From Shinella daejeonensis (lineage in GTDB: Bacteria; Pseudomonadota; Alphaproteobacteria; Rhizobiales; Rhizobiaceae), in contig NZ_JAHWXY010000001.1 of NCBI RefSeq assembly GCF_024281235.1, forward strand, positions 1,054,001 to 1,118,000: 64,000 bases of DNA. The letters are read 5' to 3'. Of the stretch, positions 25,797-31,814 are shown piece after piece; positions within the stretch are counted from its first letter, which is position 1, and each line of letters begins with the position of its first letter. The position numbers were made by a program, and so were the translations under genes. The notes beneath the pieces are model-generated. The model ran no database searches. It saw nothing but the letters and a program-made list of their open reading frames with translations, and was not told where the DNA came from.

Positions 25797-25911
25797 TCCT
25801 GAGGTGGAATCGGGGGAGATCATCGCGATCAACCCCGATGAAACGTCCGCCCTTGCCGAGAGGGAGGAGACCTTCAGTGGGGCCGGAGCACCATGCAAAG
25901 GTGCTCAATAA
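25771..25911 (+). CDS. Small acidic ORF linking the antitoxin and the membrane protein
   Basis: 46 residues, acidic (MSTDSPTPDPEVESGEIIAINPDETSALAEREET). It starts inside the Panacea gene and overlaps the next gene by 35 bp. The arrangement suggests a translational-coupling leader, or the N-terminus of a longer protein that lost frame with the 25877 gene. No family. Confidence 0.4.
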   Translation: MSTDSPTPDPEVESGEIIAINPDETSALAEREETFSGAGAPCKGAQ

Positions 25912-26146
25912 CGAGCAGTTCCAGCAGGACATGCAGGAGCGAAAGAAGTACGCGGAAGCAGCTTTTAGGCTCACTCACCTCTGGGTCTGGTTCCTGATCG
26001 GCTCTACGGCCGCCCAGATGGTCATGAGTATTTTTGATGTCGGACTGACCGAGAATATGTTCATCACACTGCTGACAACCACCACAATTAGCGTCCTCGG
26101 AGTGTGGGCGCTTGTCGGTAGCTATCTCTTCGGTAGGCGCGGGTAG
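25877..26146 (+). CDS. Two-segment small membrane protein, candidate toxin partner of Panacea
   Basis: 89 residues from the GTG at 25877, which sits 7 nt after AGGGAGGAG. A charged helix (NNEQFQQDMQERKKYAEAAFRL) is followed by two membrane segments (LWVWFLIGSTAAQMVMSIF and FITLLTTTTISVLGVWALVGSYLF). Some Panacea antitoxins neutralise small membrane-acting toxins, which suits this protein. Toxicity is inference. An alternative reading joins it to the 25771 frame through a one-base frameshift. Confidence 0.55.
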   Translation: MGPEHHAKVLNNEQFQQDMQERKKYAEAAFRLTHLWVWFLIGSTAAQMVMSIFDVGLTENMFITLLTTTTISVLGVWALVGSYLFGRRG

Positions 26147-26438
26147 GCCTCACTGCCGCCTTAACCGCTCCTTCACCATCGCAATCCATTGTGCCGGCGC
26201 GGCAGTGTTTGAGTACCGCGTCTCAGGTCAACAGCCCCGCTGCCGAAAGGTGGCAGGGCTGGAGGCGCGGCAGGGATGACGGACGAATCAGCCGGATTGC
26301 AGCGCGCATTATAGTTGCAATCTGCAATCAATCCACAGCCAAAATAATGTGACTGTTTCGCGGATTTATCAGGGTTGCAGCACAACTACGGCGCGATTAG
26401 GCTCTAAGTTGCGGATTATCAATTTTAGGGAGGGGAGT
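26147..26438. other. 292-bp non-coding stretch with hairpin
   Basis: No gene seen. GCCCCGCTGCC-GAAA-GGTGGCAGGGC (about 26233-26258) can fold into a hairpin. The 18-base sequence GCTGGAGGCGCGGCAGGG at 26258-26275 recurs at 28161. The rest is AT-richer than the neighbours and leads into the promoter region of the 26439 gene. Confidence 0.5.
26258..26275 (+). repeat. 18-base repeat, copy 1
   Basis: GCTGGAGGCGCGGCAGGG is identical at 28161-28178. In both places one frame reads LEARQG followed by TGA, so each may be the end of a lost paralogous reading frame. Confidence 0.45.
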
Positions 26439-26669
26439 ATGAGTTGCGAGAGTGTTCAGACTGCCGGTGAGAGCCTGAAATATGTTTCCGTCCTGTTGGG
26501 GCAGCTGCACCGAATAGCCAAGCAACACGACGTGGAGTTGGCGTACTTTATCGGCATGGCGGAGTTGCACGCCTCTGATCTTTGTAGCGGGCGTGTCGCG
26601 CCGCGGCCGCCGACCGACAGTGAAGATCCTTATTTGTCGGCCGATTTAGTGCGTGCGGCGGCAATCTGA
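26439..26669 (+). CDS. Small conserved-looking hypothetical protein
   Basis: 76 residues (MSCESVQTAGESLKYVSVLLGQLHRIAKQHDVELAYFIGMAELHASDLC). The AGGGAGGGGAGT ribosome site is very close but strong. It is a helical, soluble, protein-like sequence. It overlaps the convergent gene at 26630 by 40 bp. No family recognised. Confidence 0.55.
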   Translation: MSCESVQTAGESLKYVSVLLGQLHRIAKQHDVELAYFIGMAELHASDLCSGRVAPRPPTDSEDPYLSADLVRAAAI

Positions 26670-26839
26670 TTGGTTGTATCTGACATAGAGGGGGGCGGGG
26701 GCTCGTCGGCGGCGGCCTGATTGGCGAGCATCCGTCTGACCAGCTCCCGCCCTTCCTCGACCGTTTGTCCATCCCGCAGAGCCTTACGGACAGCGGCCAT
26801 TGTCAGGCGGCGTTCTGCGATTTCTTTCGCGGTCAGCAT
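26630..26839 (-). CDS. Small helical hypothetical protein
   Basis: 69 residues from ATG 26839 (GAGGG 8 nt upstream); an in-frame ATG at 26854 adds five. Helical and charged (AKEIAERRLTMAAVRKALRDGQTVEEGRELVRRMLANQ), ending in a Pro-rich linker. Convergent with and overlapping the 26439 gene. Confidence 0.45.
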   Translation of the reverse strand: MLTAKEIAERRLTMAAVRKALRDGQTVEEGRELVRRMLANQAAADEPPPPSMSDTTNQIAAARTKSADK

Positions 26840-26854
26840 CAGCAGCGCCCTCAT

Positions 26855-27195
26855 GGCGTTTTGGGTACAACTCCAAACCTTACGTTGATTGCGTGCATTT
26901 GCAATCGCAATTCTCAGCTTAATTTCAATCAGCCGTTTTGAAAAAATTGTAATTCAGCGACCGTTGGACAGCGATACGGCGGCGCATTGCCATAGGGTCG
27001 CGCTCACAGCATTCGAAAAGTGGCTGCTGATCACGCTCGGATGGCCATTTGATCTGGACGGCCTCAAATGTGTTCTTTTTGCGAGCCGATGGACACGTGC
27101 GGAAAGCGGCGTATGGTGACCACTGGAACCGCTATTGGTAAGGGCGCAGTTCCTGAGAGCTTCATTGCTTCCGCCCCAAAAAAGGAGGGACAGCT
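26855..27195. other. Intergenic stretch without a convincing gene
   Basis: A 76-codon plus-strand frame (26889-27119) has no ribosome site and an unlikely composition. The region is AT-rich and holds the upstream region of the 27196 gene, whose ribosome site AAGGAGGGACAGCT lies at its end. Confidence 0.5.
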
Positions 27196-27417
27196 ATGAA
27201 CGGGAGATCCGCGAAACGAGCTTTCCAGCCAGAAGAACTTGCGTCGTTGCAGGACGTTTTTAAGGAAATTACGGAACAACCATGGTTTCCAGACTCTCCG
27301 CAGGTCCGTGAGGATTTCGCAAAATATCTGGTGGAGACTTTTCCGGGTGATTCTTACGATCCTCATTTGCACCGATCAGTCGTCGAGATTTCGGCACGAA
27401 AGTTCTGCGCGCAGTGA
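27196..27417 (+). CDS. Small conserved rhizobial-type hypothetical protein
   Basis: 73 residues (MNGRSAKRAFQPEELASLQDVFKEITEQPWFPDSPQVREDFAKYLVETFPG...ISARKFCAQ) with a strong ribosome site. The 'F.PEELA.LQ.VFKEI' opening is of a kind seen in short rhizobial proteins of unknown role. Single gene; the KGG gene follows 125 bp later. Confidence 0.65.
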   Translation: MNGRSAKRAFQPEELASLQDVFKEITEQPWFPDSPQVREDFAKYLVETFPGDSYDPHLHRSVVEISARKFCAQ

Positions 27418-27542
27418 GGACGGCGGCCCAATTCGGCGGTCCTTGGATCACGTTATATTTCAGGAAGGAACGACCCTCTCCCGTCATCGTTGGTTTGCTG
27501 CGAGGCGAATAGACGTCTTGCAGAAAACCCAGGAGAAGCATT

Positions 27543-27734
27543 ATGCCGAACCAAGGCGGAACTCACGAACAGCATGTCAAGGCGGGCCAGCAGAGCCACA
27601 AGAATGACGACAAAACGCGTCAGGCTTCCGGCGACAAGAACCAGAACGAAAGCAGCCACCGCGGCGGCAAGGGCAACTTTGCCGAAGACCGCGAGCGGGC
27701 CTCCGAGGCCGGCCGCAAGGGTGGCCAGCACTGA
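27543..27734 (+). CDS. KGG-repeat general stress protein (YciG/Con-10 type)
   Basis: 63 residues, very hydrophilic. It ends with GNFAEDRERASEAGRKGGQH, the KGG motif typical of stress- and desiccation-induced proteins. AGGAGAAGCATT precedes the ATG. A terminator follows directly, so it is a monocistronic gene. Such proteins are usually chromosomal, so its position left of a fragmentary attachment site marks it as cargo. Confidence 0.8.
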   Translation: MPNQGGTHEQHVKAGQQSHKNDDKTRQASGDKNQNESSHRGGKGNFAEDRERASEAGRKGGQH

Positions 27735-27758
27735 TCGCGTTACCTGCCCAATATCAAG

Positions 27759-27787
27759 AAGCCCGTCACCGTGTGGTGGCGGGCTTT
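27759..27787 (+). terminator. Bidirectional-looking terminator after the KGG gene
   Basis: AAGCCCGTCACC-GTGT-GGTGGCGGGCTTTT: a stem of about 10 bp with one G-T pair and a T run. The A-rich left arm (CAAGAA) gives a shorter T run for the converging reverse-strand gene. Confidence 0.85.
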
Positions 27788-27843
27788 TCGTATTTCGGGA
27801 TATGCGTGGGACGAAGTCTGCGCCCCGAGCATTGGCTTAAATC

Positions 27844-28056
27844 TCACGAGGCTCCGGCTGACTTTGTGGGATGCCTTGGCGCTTCGGCGTAAGTCCTCTT
27901 CTCGGTGATCTCTTTCACTTCCGGCCTATCGCGCGACGGCTTGTTTGGCCGTGGAGGATTTCCTTTTGCGGCTTCAGGGTGCGTTCCGTCAGAAACGCTT
28001 CCTGGATGCGGATCTTCGACTTCGGGCGTCTGTGTCGCCTTTTCAGAACCTATCAT
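27844..28056 (-). CDS. Small hydrophilic protein with VEDPHPGS motif
   Basis: 70 residues (MIGSEKATQTPEVEDPHPGSVSDGTHPEAAKGNPP...), Pro-rich and probably disordered. A ribosome site AGGAGATAAGCG precedes the ATG. It shares EDPHPGSVS and overall layout with the chromosomal protein at 52912, so the two are paralogues on either side of the three-element array. Function unknown. Confidence 0.6.
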   Translation of the reverse strand: MIGSEKATQTPEVEDPHPGSVSDGTHPEAAKGNPPRPNKPSRDRPEVKEITEKRTYAEAPRHPTKSAGAS

Positions 28057-28160
28057 CGCTTATCTCCTGTTTTGAGAAAAATGCGACGCTACGGCCTTGG
28101 TTCCATGCGTTACGATAGAATGCTGCCGACTGCCCAAAACTCAACGAGGCCGTTGGCCGA

Positions 28161-28178
28161 GCTGGAGGCGCGGCAGGG
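28161..28178 (+). repeat. 18-base repeat, copy 2
   Basis: Identical to 26258-26275; the flanks differ (CAGGGGTGA here, CAGGGATGA there). Confidence 0.45.
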
Positions 28179-28216
28179 GTGAGCCGAAGCAAAAGGCCCC
28201 CGACCCTTGTTATCAA

Positions 28217-28588
28217 TCACCTTCCAATTCTGGCCTTACGGTTGGCGTATCGTGCATCCCGCGCCGCCTTGCGGGCGGCTTCGTCTTCAATAACGCGGGA
28301 TATCATACTTTGCTCGGCTTTCTGGCGCGCGTCGATTTCCGCTTGTACGGCGGCATCTGCGGCAGCTTGTCGTTCGGCTACCTCTTTTGCTTCTGCGAGT
28401 TTTACTCTTTCACGTTCGCGCCGCCGATCCTCCCTCGCAGCCGTTACGGCCGCTCGCTCGGCCAGTCGAGCCAACTTGTCAGGGTCAGTCGCCGAATTCG
28501 CTTTGCGGAAGGCGTTCAAGGCCGCAGTTTTCGCTTCTGTCGCCGCTGTCAAGCGTTTGGAAAGATCGTTATTTGTGGCGTACTTCAA
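28217..28588 (-). CDS. DUF6481 family protein
   Basis: 123 residues, almost entirely a charged coiled helix (DPDKLARLAERAAVTAAREDRRRERERVKLAEAKEVAERQAAADAA; AARKAARDARYANRKARI), as in DUF6481. The TTG at 28588 is chosen because it follows TTAGGAAAAAAA and gives MKYATNNDLSKRL; upstream codons are not protein-like. Rhizobial genomes often carry this family near cold-shock genes. Function unknown. Confidence 0.75.
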   Translation of the reverse strand: MKYATNNDLSKRLTAATEAKTAALNAFRKANSATDPDKLARLAERAAVTAAREDRRRERERVKLAEAKEVAERQAAADAAVQAEIDARQKAEQSMISRVIEDEAARKAARDARYANRKARIGR

Positions 28589-28616
28589 TTTTTTTCCTAA
28601 CGATAATGGTAATAAC

Positions 28617-28841
28617 TCAGGCCACGTTTGCCCGTCTAGCAAGGAGAGAGGCTATCGCTGCCTCACGGTCCCTTAGTTCTTTTGCAAGGCGAGCTTGACG
28701 AAGCCGGAGCGTCTTTTCCTCGCGGGCGAGAACGATAGAATCAAGTTCCTCACCAGCACTGTTGCGAGCAAAAAATTGTGATTGGGCATTGGCGAAAGCG
28801 ATCTCCGCCTTCTGGCGAGATTTGCTGTGTGTCTGTGACAT
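28617..28841 (-). CDS. Small charged helical protein beside cspA
   Basis: 74 residues (MSQTHSKSRQKAEIAFANAQSQFFARNSAGEELDSIVLAREEKTLRLRQARLAKELRDREA). It is all-helical and probably coiled. It lies between cspA (with a terminator in between) and DUF6481 on the same strand. No named family. Confidence 0.6.
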   Translation of the reverse strand: MSQTHSKSRQKAEIAFANAQSQFFARNSAGEELDSIVLAREEKTLRLRQARLAKELRDREAAIASLLARRANVA

Positions 28842-28882
28842 GGTTTTTTTCCGGATTGGATGCCGCATGGTGCCGCGGTAAC

Positions 28883-28911
28883 AAAAAAGGCCAGGCAATC
28901 TGCCTGACCTT
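28883..28911 (-). terminator. Rho-independent terminator of cspA
   Basis: On the minus strand AAGGTCAGGCA-GAT-TGCCTGGCCTT is followed by T6. It lies 67 bp after the cspA stop and separates it from the 28617-28841 gene. Confidence 0.85.
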
Positions 28912-28977
28912 GCTGGTATCGTACTCTCGACAGTGCCAGTACATCCGTGGTCAACGGAGAGCGGATACCGGGATGAG

Positions 28978-29187
28978 TTAGGCGGCTTGCAGGTTGCAGG
29001 CCGACATCTTCCCCGATTTGTTGTCGCGCTCCAAGTCGAAGCCGATCTTCTGTCCTTCGACGAGTTCACGCATACCTGCGCGCTCGACGGCGGAAATGTG
29101 GACGAACGCGTCAGCGCCGCCATTGTCAGGCTGGATGAAGCCGAAGCCCTTGGTGGAGTTGAACCATTTAACTGTGCCAGTGGTCAT
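28978..29187 (-). CDS. Cold-shock protein, CspA family
   Basis: 69 residues. Single cold-shock domain with RNP1 (KGFGFIQ) and RNP2 (DAFVHIS): [38 protein letters not shown]. It binds single-stranded RNA/DNA and keeps mRNA unfolded in the cold. About 400 bp upstream carry no gene, consistent with a long regulatory leader. It is the last gene before the first tRNA-Val fragment. Confidence 0.93.
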   Translation of the reverse strand: MTTGTVKWFNSTKGFGFIQPDNGGADAFVHISAVERAGMRELVEGQKIGFDLERDNKSGKMSACNLQAA

Positions 29188-29600
29188 AACGAACCCTTTC
29201 ATAGCAATATTGAAGAACCGCAGCGCGAGAGCGCCACGGACGATAACGATTTTGAATGGAAAGGTTCGTTCAGGACGCGGTGTTAATCGCGTAACAATCA
29301 AAGCTTCATCAAGCAAATTCGACATCTCCTTATAGGCGTCGCTCCACCGAGCGTCAACCAATAGTTTATTTGCGCCCTACGGGGCGCCGGCAACTTTCTG
29401 CCGGCAAGATGGGTATTCCTCGCAATTTGACGGTTAGCCGCGGTAGCGCGAACATCTGTGAACGAAACAAGCCTGTCTGTTCCTCTTGCACGCAACTTGC
29501 ACGTTGATCCGTTTACGTTCTGTACCCGTTCGTCAGACGTTCGCCCTTGATCTTCCACGGTTTTCCTAGGTTTCCTGCGGGTTTCAGCTTCTGCCCGTTA
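29188..29600. other. Non-coding stretch: probable cspA promoter and leader, then element A right end
   Basis: No frame on either strand is protein-like. The first half should contain the reverse-strand cspA leader. The last 40 bp before the attachment site contain no tRNA D-arm or acceptor sequence, which shows that the tRNA-Val fragment at 29601 is not a full gene. Confidence 0.5.
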
Positions 29601-30797
29601 CGTTGACATCGTAGGGGTCACAGGTTCAATCCCTGTCACGCCCACCATTCGGCCCCTTGATTTTGTTGATGAAACCGCTTCGGCGGTTTTTTCTGTTTCT
29701 GGCGACTGACACGCAACTGACACGCAAAGCCCTTTCGGCACGGGCAGTGACACGCCCAAGTCTGCGAAGTAGGCATCAATCGCTTCCCTGCCCTGCGACA
29801 GATAGTCGGGCGCATAGACCGCATAGGTTTCCGTGACACCCGCTCTACGATGGCCTAGAAGCCCCTCTACCTCCCATGCAGGGACGCCGCGCTTGCGAAG
29901 TTCCTTCGCCATCGTATGCCGAAGGCTGTAGGGATTGATTTCATCGTTAAGCCCAGCGGCCCGCACCACGGTCTTGAAGCCCTGATTGATGCTCTCAATT
30001 GGGTTTCCGTGCCAGTTCACGAAACGCTTCACGCCACGCTGCTGGACAAACGGAAGCAGCGTGTCCGTGATCGGCACGATTGGCCGATACTTCTTCGTCT
30101 GTTTTCTGCCCTTCGGGTTCAGGTTGATGCGAAGGTCGTCAAGGTCCACCTGTGCCGGGGCAAGGTCAAGGATAGCGTCCGGCCTTCCCAGCGTGTTCAG
30201 AGCGATGACGGTGTAGGCATACAGGTGCGGCCATCCCTGCACCTTGGTGAGGAACGTCTTCATTTCATCCTTGTTGAGGCGGTAAGGCTCCTTGGCATCG
30301 GACCTATCTGGTTCATCCATGATGAAGGGTGCGGACGTGATTTCCCCATGCTTCCACGCCATGCGGATTGCAGCACGCCCCACGGACATGGTGCGGCTCA
30401 CGTAGCTGTTGCTGTAGCCCTTGGCTTTCAGCCACGCGATGAACTCCTTCTGTCGGGGAATGGTGAGGTCTGCGACGGTCGCCTCCCCCCAAAACTCGTT
30501 CCAATAGCCAAGGGCATATTGCGCCGCTTCGCTGGATGGGATGTTCTTCGCGTGGTTCTCCCAATACCGGACAAGGATCGTCGCCAACGGCATTTCAGCC
30601 GGAGTATGGTCCTTGAACGTCGCCTGCTTGGTGACGAACTCCGCTAGACGGATTTGGGCTTCTTGAAAGTCTTCTGTGCCAAGAGAACGGCGGATTGTTT
30701 GTCGGGAAGTGGCGTCGAACCAAGTGGCTTTCCATACAGGGGAGTTTTTGTGCTGGGAGAGGTAGTAGGCTCCGATTTGGAAACGGTCTTCTGACAT
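29598..30797 (-). CDS. int: Tyrosine integrase of element B, C-terminus encoded by the attachment site
   Basis: 399 residues. N-terminal arm and core-binding domain to ~residue 165, catalytic domain 170-340. Active-site residues: Arg205 (TLGRPDAIL), Arg293 with His294 (YSLRHTMAK), His316 (LLGHRRAG) and Tyr325 (TETYAVYAP). The box-II His three residues before Arg293 is Tyr. The end, GVTGIEPVTPTMS, is the reverse complement of the tRNA-Val 3' half. It recombines attP with the tRNA gene. It overlaps xis by 154 bp. Confidence 0.95.
   Translation of the reverse strand: MSEDRFQIGAYYLSQHKNSPVWKATWFDATSRQTIRRSLGTEDFQEAQIRLAEFVTKQATFKDHTPAEMPLATILVRYWENHAKNIPSSEAAQYALGYWNEFWGEATVADLTIPRQKEFIAWLKAKGYSNSYVSRTMSVGRAAIRMAWKHGEITSAPFIMDEPDRSDAKEPYRLNKDEMKTFLTKVQGWPHLYAYTVIALNTLGRPDAILDLAPAQVDLDDLRINLNPKGRKQTKKYRPIVPITDTLLPFVQQRGVKRFVNWHGNPIESINQGFKTVVRAAGLNDEINPYSLRHTMAKELRKRGVPAWEVEGLLGHRRAGVTETYAVYAPDYLSQGREAIDAYFADLGVSLPVPKGLCVSVACQSPETEKTAEAVSSTKSRGRMVGVTGIEPVTPTMST
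29601..29648 (+). repeat. Attachment site 1: 3' end of tRNA-Val(GAC)
   Basis: The sequence from the anticodon loop (TTGACAT, anticodon GAC) through variable loop, T-arm (ACAGG-TTCAATC-CCTGT) and acceptor 3' strand CACGCCC-A-CCA is present; the 5' half is not. It recurs at 47572 and 52741. This is the left junction of element B and the right junction of element A. It also encodes, on the minus strand, the last codons of the element B integrase. Confidence 0.9.
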
Positions 30798-31030
30798 GGC
30801 TTTGAACTCTTACTTGTTACGTAGGATTGAAGGTCTTCGAGGGTGTATTGGGCGCGGTTGCCAACCTTGGCGTGGCCGATCTCCCCGCGCTTCCTGATCC
30901 TCTGTAGGGTGAACACGGACACGCCTAGCCAATCGGCGGCTTTCTGTTCCGACATGCGGTCGGAAGCCGGTTTCGCTGGAACGCCCCGCATCATCTGAAT
31001 GACGGCCTTCATGCCGCCCGTCTTAGGCAT
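30644..31030 (-). CDS. xis: Excisionase/MerR-like helix-turn-helix protein
   Basis: 128 residues from the ATG at 31030. The DNA-binding part MSEQKAADWLGVSVFTLQRIRKRGEIGHAKVGNRAQYTLEDLQSYV is the compact winged HTH of excisionase-type proteins. A Ser/Thr/Lys-rich tail of 60 residues lies over the start of int in another frame. It probably directs excision or controls int. The large int overlap implies coupled expression. Confidence 0.75.
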   Translation of the reverse strand: MPKTGGMKAVIQMMRGVPAKPASDRMSEQKAADWLGVSVFTLQRIRKRGEIGHAKVGNRAQYTLEDLQSYVTSKSSKPCQKTVSKSEPTTSPSTKTPLYGKPLGSTPLPDKQSAVLLAQKTFKKPKSV

Positions 31031-31262
31031 CCCTTTTCCCCTTCGGGATGAAGATACCGCCACGGGGGAAGCGGATCACGTTGCCGTCGCCACGGTCGGC
31101 AACACCATCCCCATAGCCTTCGCTGTAGGCTCTTGGGAGGTTGCCGGGGCGCATGGGAGAACCGTAGTAGCCTTCTTGATACCCCACGAAAAAAACACGG
31201 GTTTCGTCATTGCGGCCATCATAGTCGCGACCTAATGCTCGCATAAAAGGTTGCCACGCCAT
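31023..31262 (-). CDS. Small element B protein of unknown function
   Basis: 79 residues (MAWQPFMRALGRDYDGRNDETRVFFVGYQEGYYGSPMRPGNLPRAYSEGYGDGVADRG...), rich in Gly, Tyr and Arg. GGAGG lies 7 nt before the ATG at 31262. It overlaps both xis and the Arc-like gene by a few bases, so it is part of the arc-xis-int transcript. Confidence 0.6.
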   Translation of the reverse strand: MAWQPFMRALGRDYDGRNDETRVFFVGYQEGYYGSPMRPGNLPRAYSEGYGDGVADRGDGNVIRFPRGGIFIPKGKRDA

Positions 31263-31414
31263 CACGCGGCCTCCTTCACGGCGGTGGCGAGGGCAGCTTT
31301 CAGGATTTGAAGAACCTCCCCGTTCAAAGTTCGATCATTGCGGGTTGCCTGTTCCGCCAGCTTCTCTTTGAGGTCGGACGGAACGCGGATGCTGAATGTA
31401 ACTAGCTCGCGCAT
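31262..31414 (-). CDS. Arc-type ribbon-helix-helix repressor, reverse
   Basis: 50 residues, the full length of an Arc monomer: VTFSIRVPSDLKEKLAEQATRNDRTLNGEVLQILKAAL. The beta strand precedes two helices, and 'R.LN.EVLQIL' is the Arc helix-B pattern. It is the first gene of the int transcript and faces another Arc-like gene 90 bp away. It probably represses its own and/or the divergent promoter. Confidence 0.8.
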   Translation of the reverse strand: MRELVTFSIRVPSDLKEKLAEQATRNDRTLNGEVLQILKAALATAVKEAA

Positions 31415-31448
31415 GGCTTCTCCTTGTTGGTCCACTATTGAACCAGTT

Positions 31449-31500
31449 TGGTTTTATCAGGTTCGTGAATTGAAGTCAAAACCACTTCGGTCTATGACCG
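31449..31500. promoter_or_regulatory. Divergent promoter/operator region between the two Arc-like genes
   Basis: Two inverted repeats lie in the 90-bp gap: TGGTTTT (31449-31455) with AAAACCA (31478-31484), and the perfect palindrome CGGTC-TAT-GACCG (31488-31500) four bases before the plus-strand ATG. Their positions suit binding by dimers of ribbon-helix-helix repressors. This is inference from symmetry; no footprint data exist. Confidence 0.5.
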
Positions 31501-31504
31501 GACC

Positions 31505-31804
31505 ATGACCGAAGATGCGCAAATGAAGATCAGGCTCCCTCGCGTTTTGAAGGAGCGCATAGAAGCCGCCGCGACGGCAGCGAACAGGTCGTGGAATGGG
31601 GAGATAGTCCAACGGCTGGAGGCGAGCTTCCAAGGGCAGGTAACAGGCTTGCCCCCTACCCCTTTGCACCAACTGGAGGAAGAACTCGCGGACCTACAGG
31701 AGAAGTTCGGAAAGGTGATGTCCGAGCTTCAAGCCGTTAGGGGGCAGGTCGGGGAAATCGACACGCGGACGCAACATCTGCTGCCCGGTCGCAAGAAGGG
31801 TTAG
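31505..31804 (+). CDS. Arc/Mnt-type ribbon-helix-helix repressor with coiled-coil tail
   Basis: 99 residues. KIRLPRVLKERIEAAATAANRSWNGEIVQRLEASF is the RHH domain. A C-terminal coiled segment (LHQLEEELADLQEKFGKVMSELQAVRGQV) resembles the tetramerising tail of Mnt. The ATG has no ribosome site (a palindrome sits there), so translation may be leaderless; ATG at codon 7 is an alternative. With the reverse Arc-like gene it resembles the P22 immI arrangement. Confidence 0.78.
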   Translation: MTEDAQMKIRLPRVLKERIEAAATAANRSWNGEIVQRLEASFQGQVTGLPPTPLHQLEEELADLQEKFGKVMSELQAVRGQVGEIDTRTQHLLPGRKKG

Positions 31805-31814
31805 CCGCGCAACG

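Larger units (their letters stand above)
1..29600. mobile_element. Element A: right part of an HK97/lambda-like siphovirus prophage with accessory genes
   Basis: The late genes run on the plus strand in standard order: small and large terminase, portal, protease, capsid, connectors, tail tube, chaperones, tape measure, tail tip, fibre, endolysin, spanins, holin. No integrase, repressor or replication gene is visible, so the left end lies outside the window. The right border is inferred: the tRNA-Val 3' fragment at 29601 has no 5' tRNA half in front of it, so the DNA to its left is not the native upstream flank of that tRNA. Whether 26.4-29.6 kb is part of the same phage or a separate insertion cannot be decided here. 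Confidence 0.75.

Noticed and set aside
26889-27119. 76-codon plus-strand frame
   Set aside because: No ribosome site and non-protein-like composition in an AT-rich intergenic region.
29601-29648. Complete tRNA-Val gene at the attachment sites
   Set aside because: At all three sites the D-arm and 5' acceptor strand are missing, so these are 3' fragments only.
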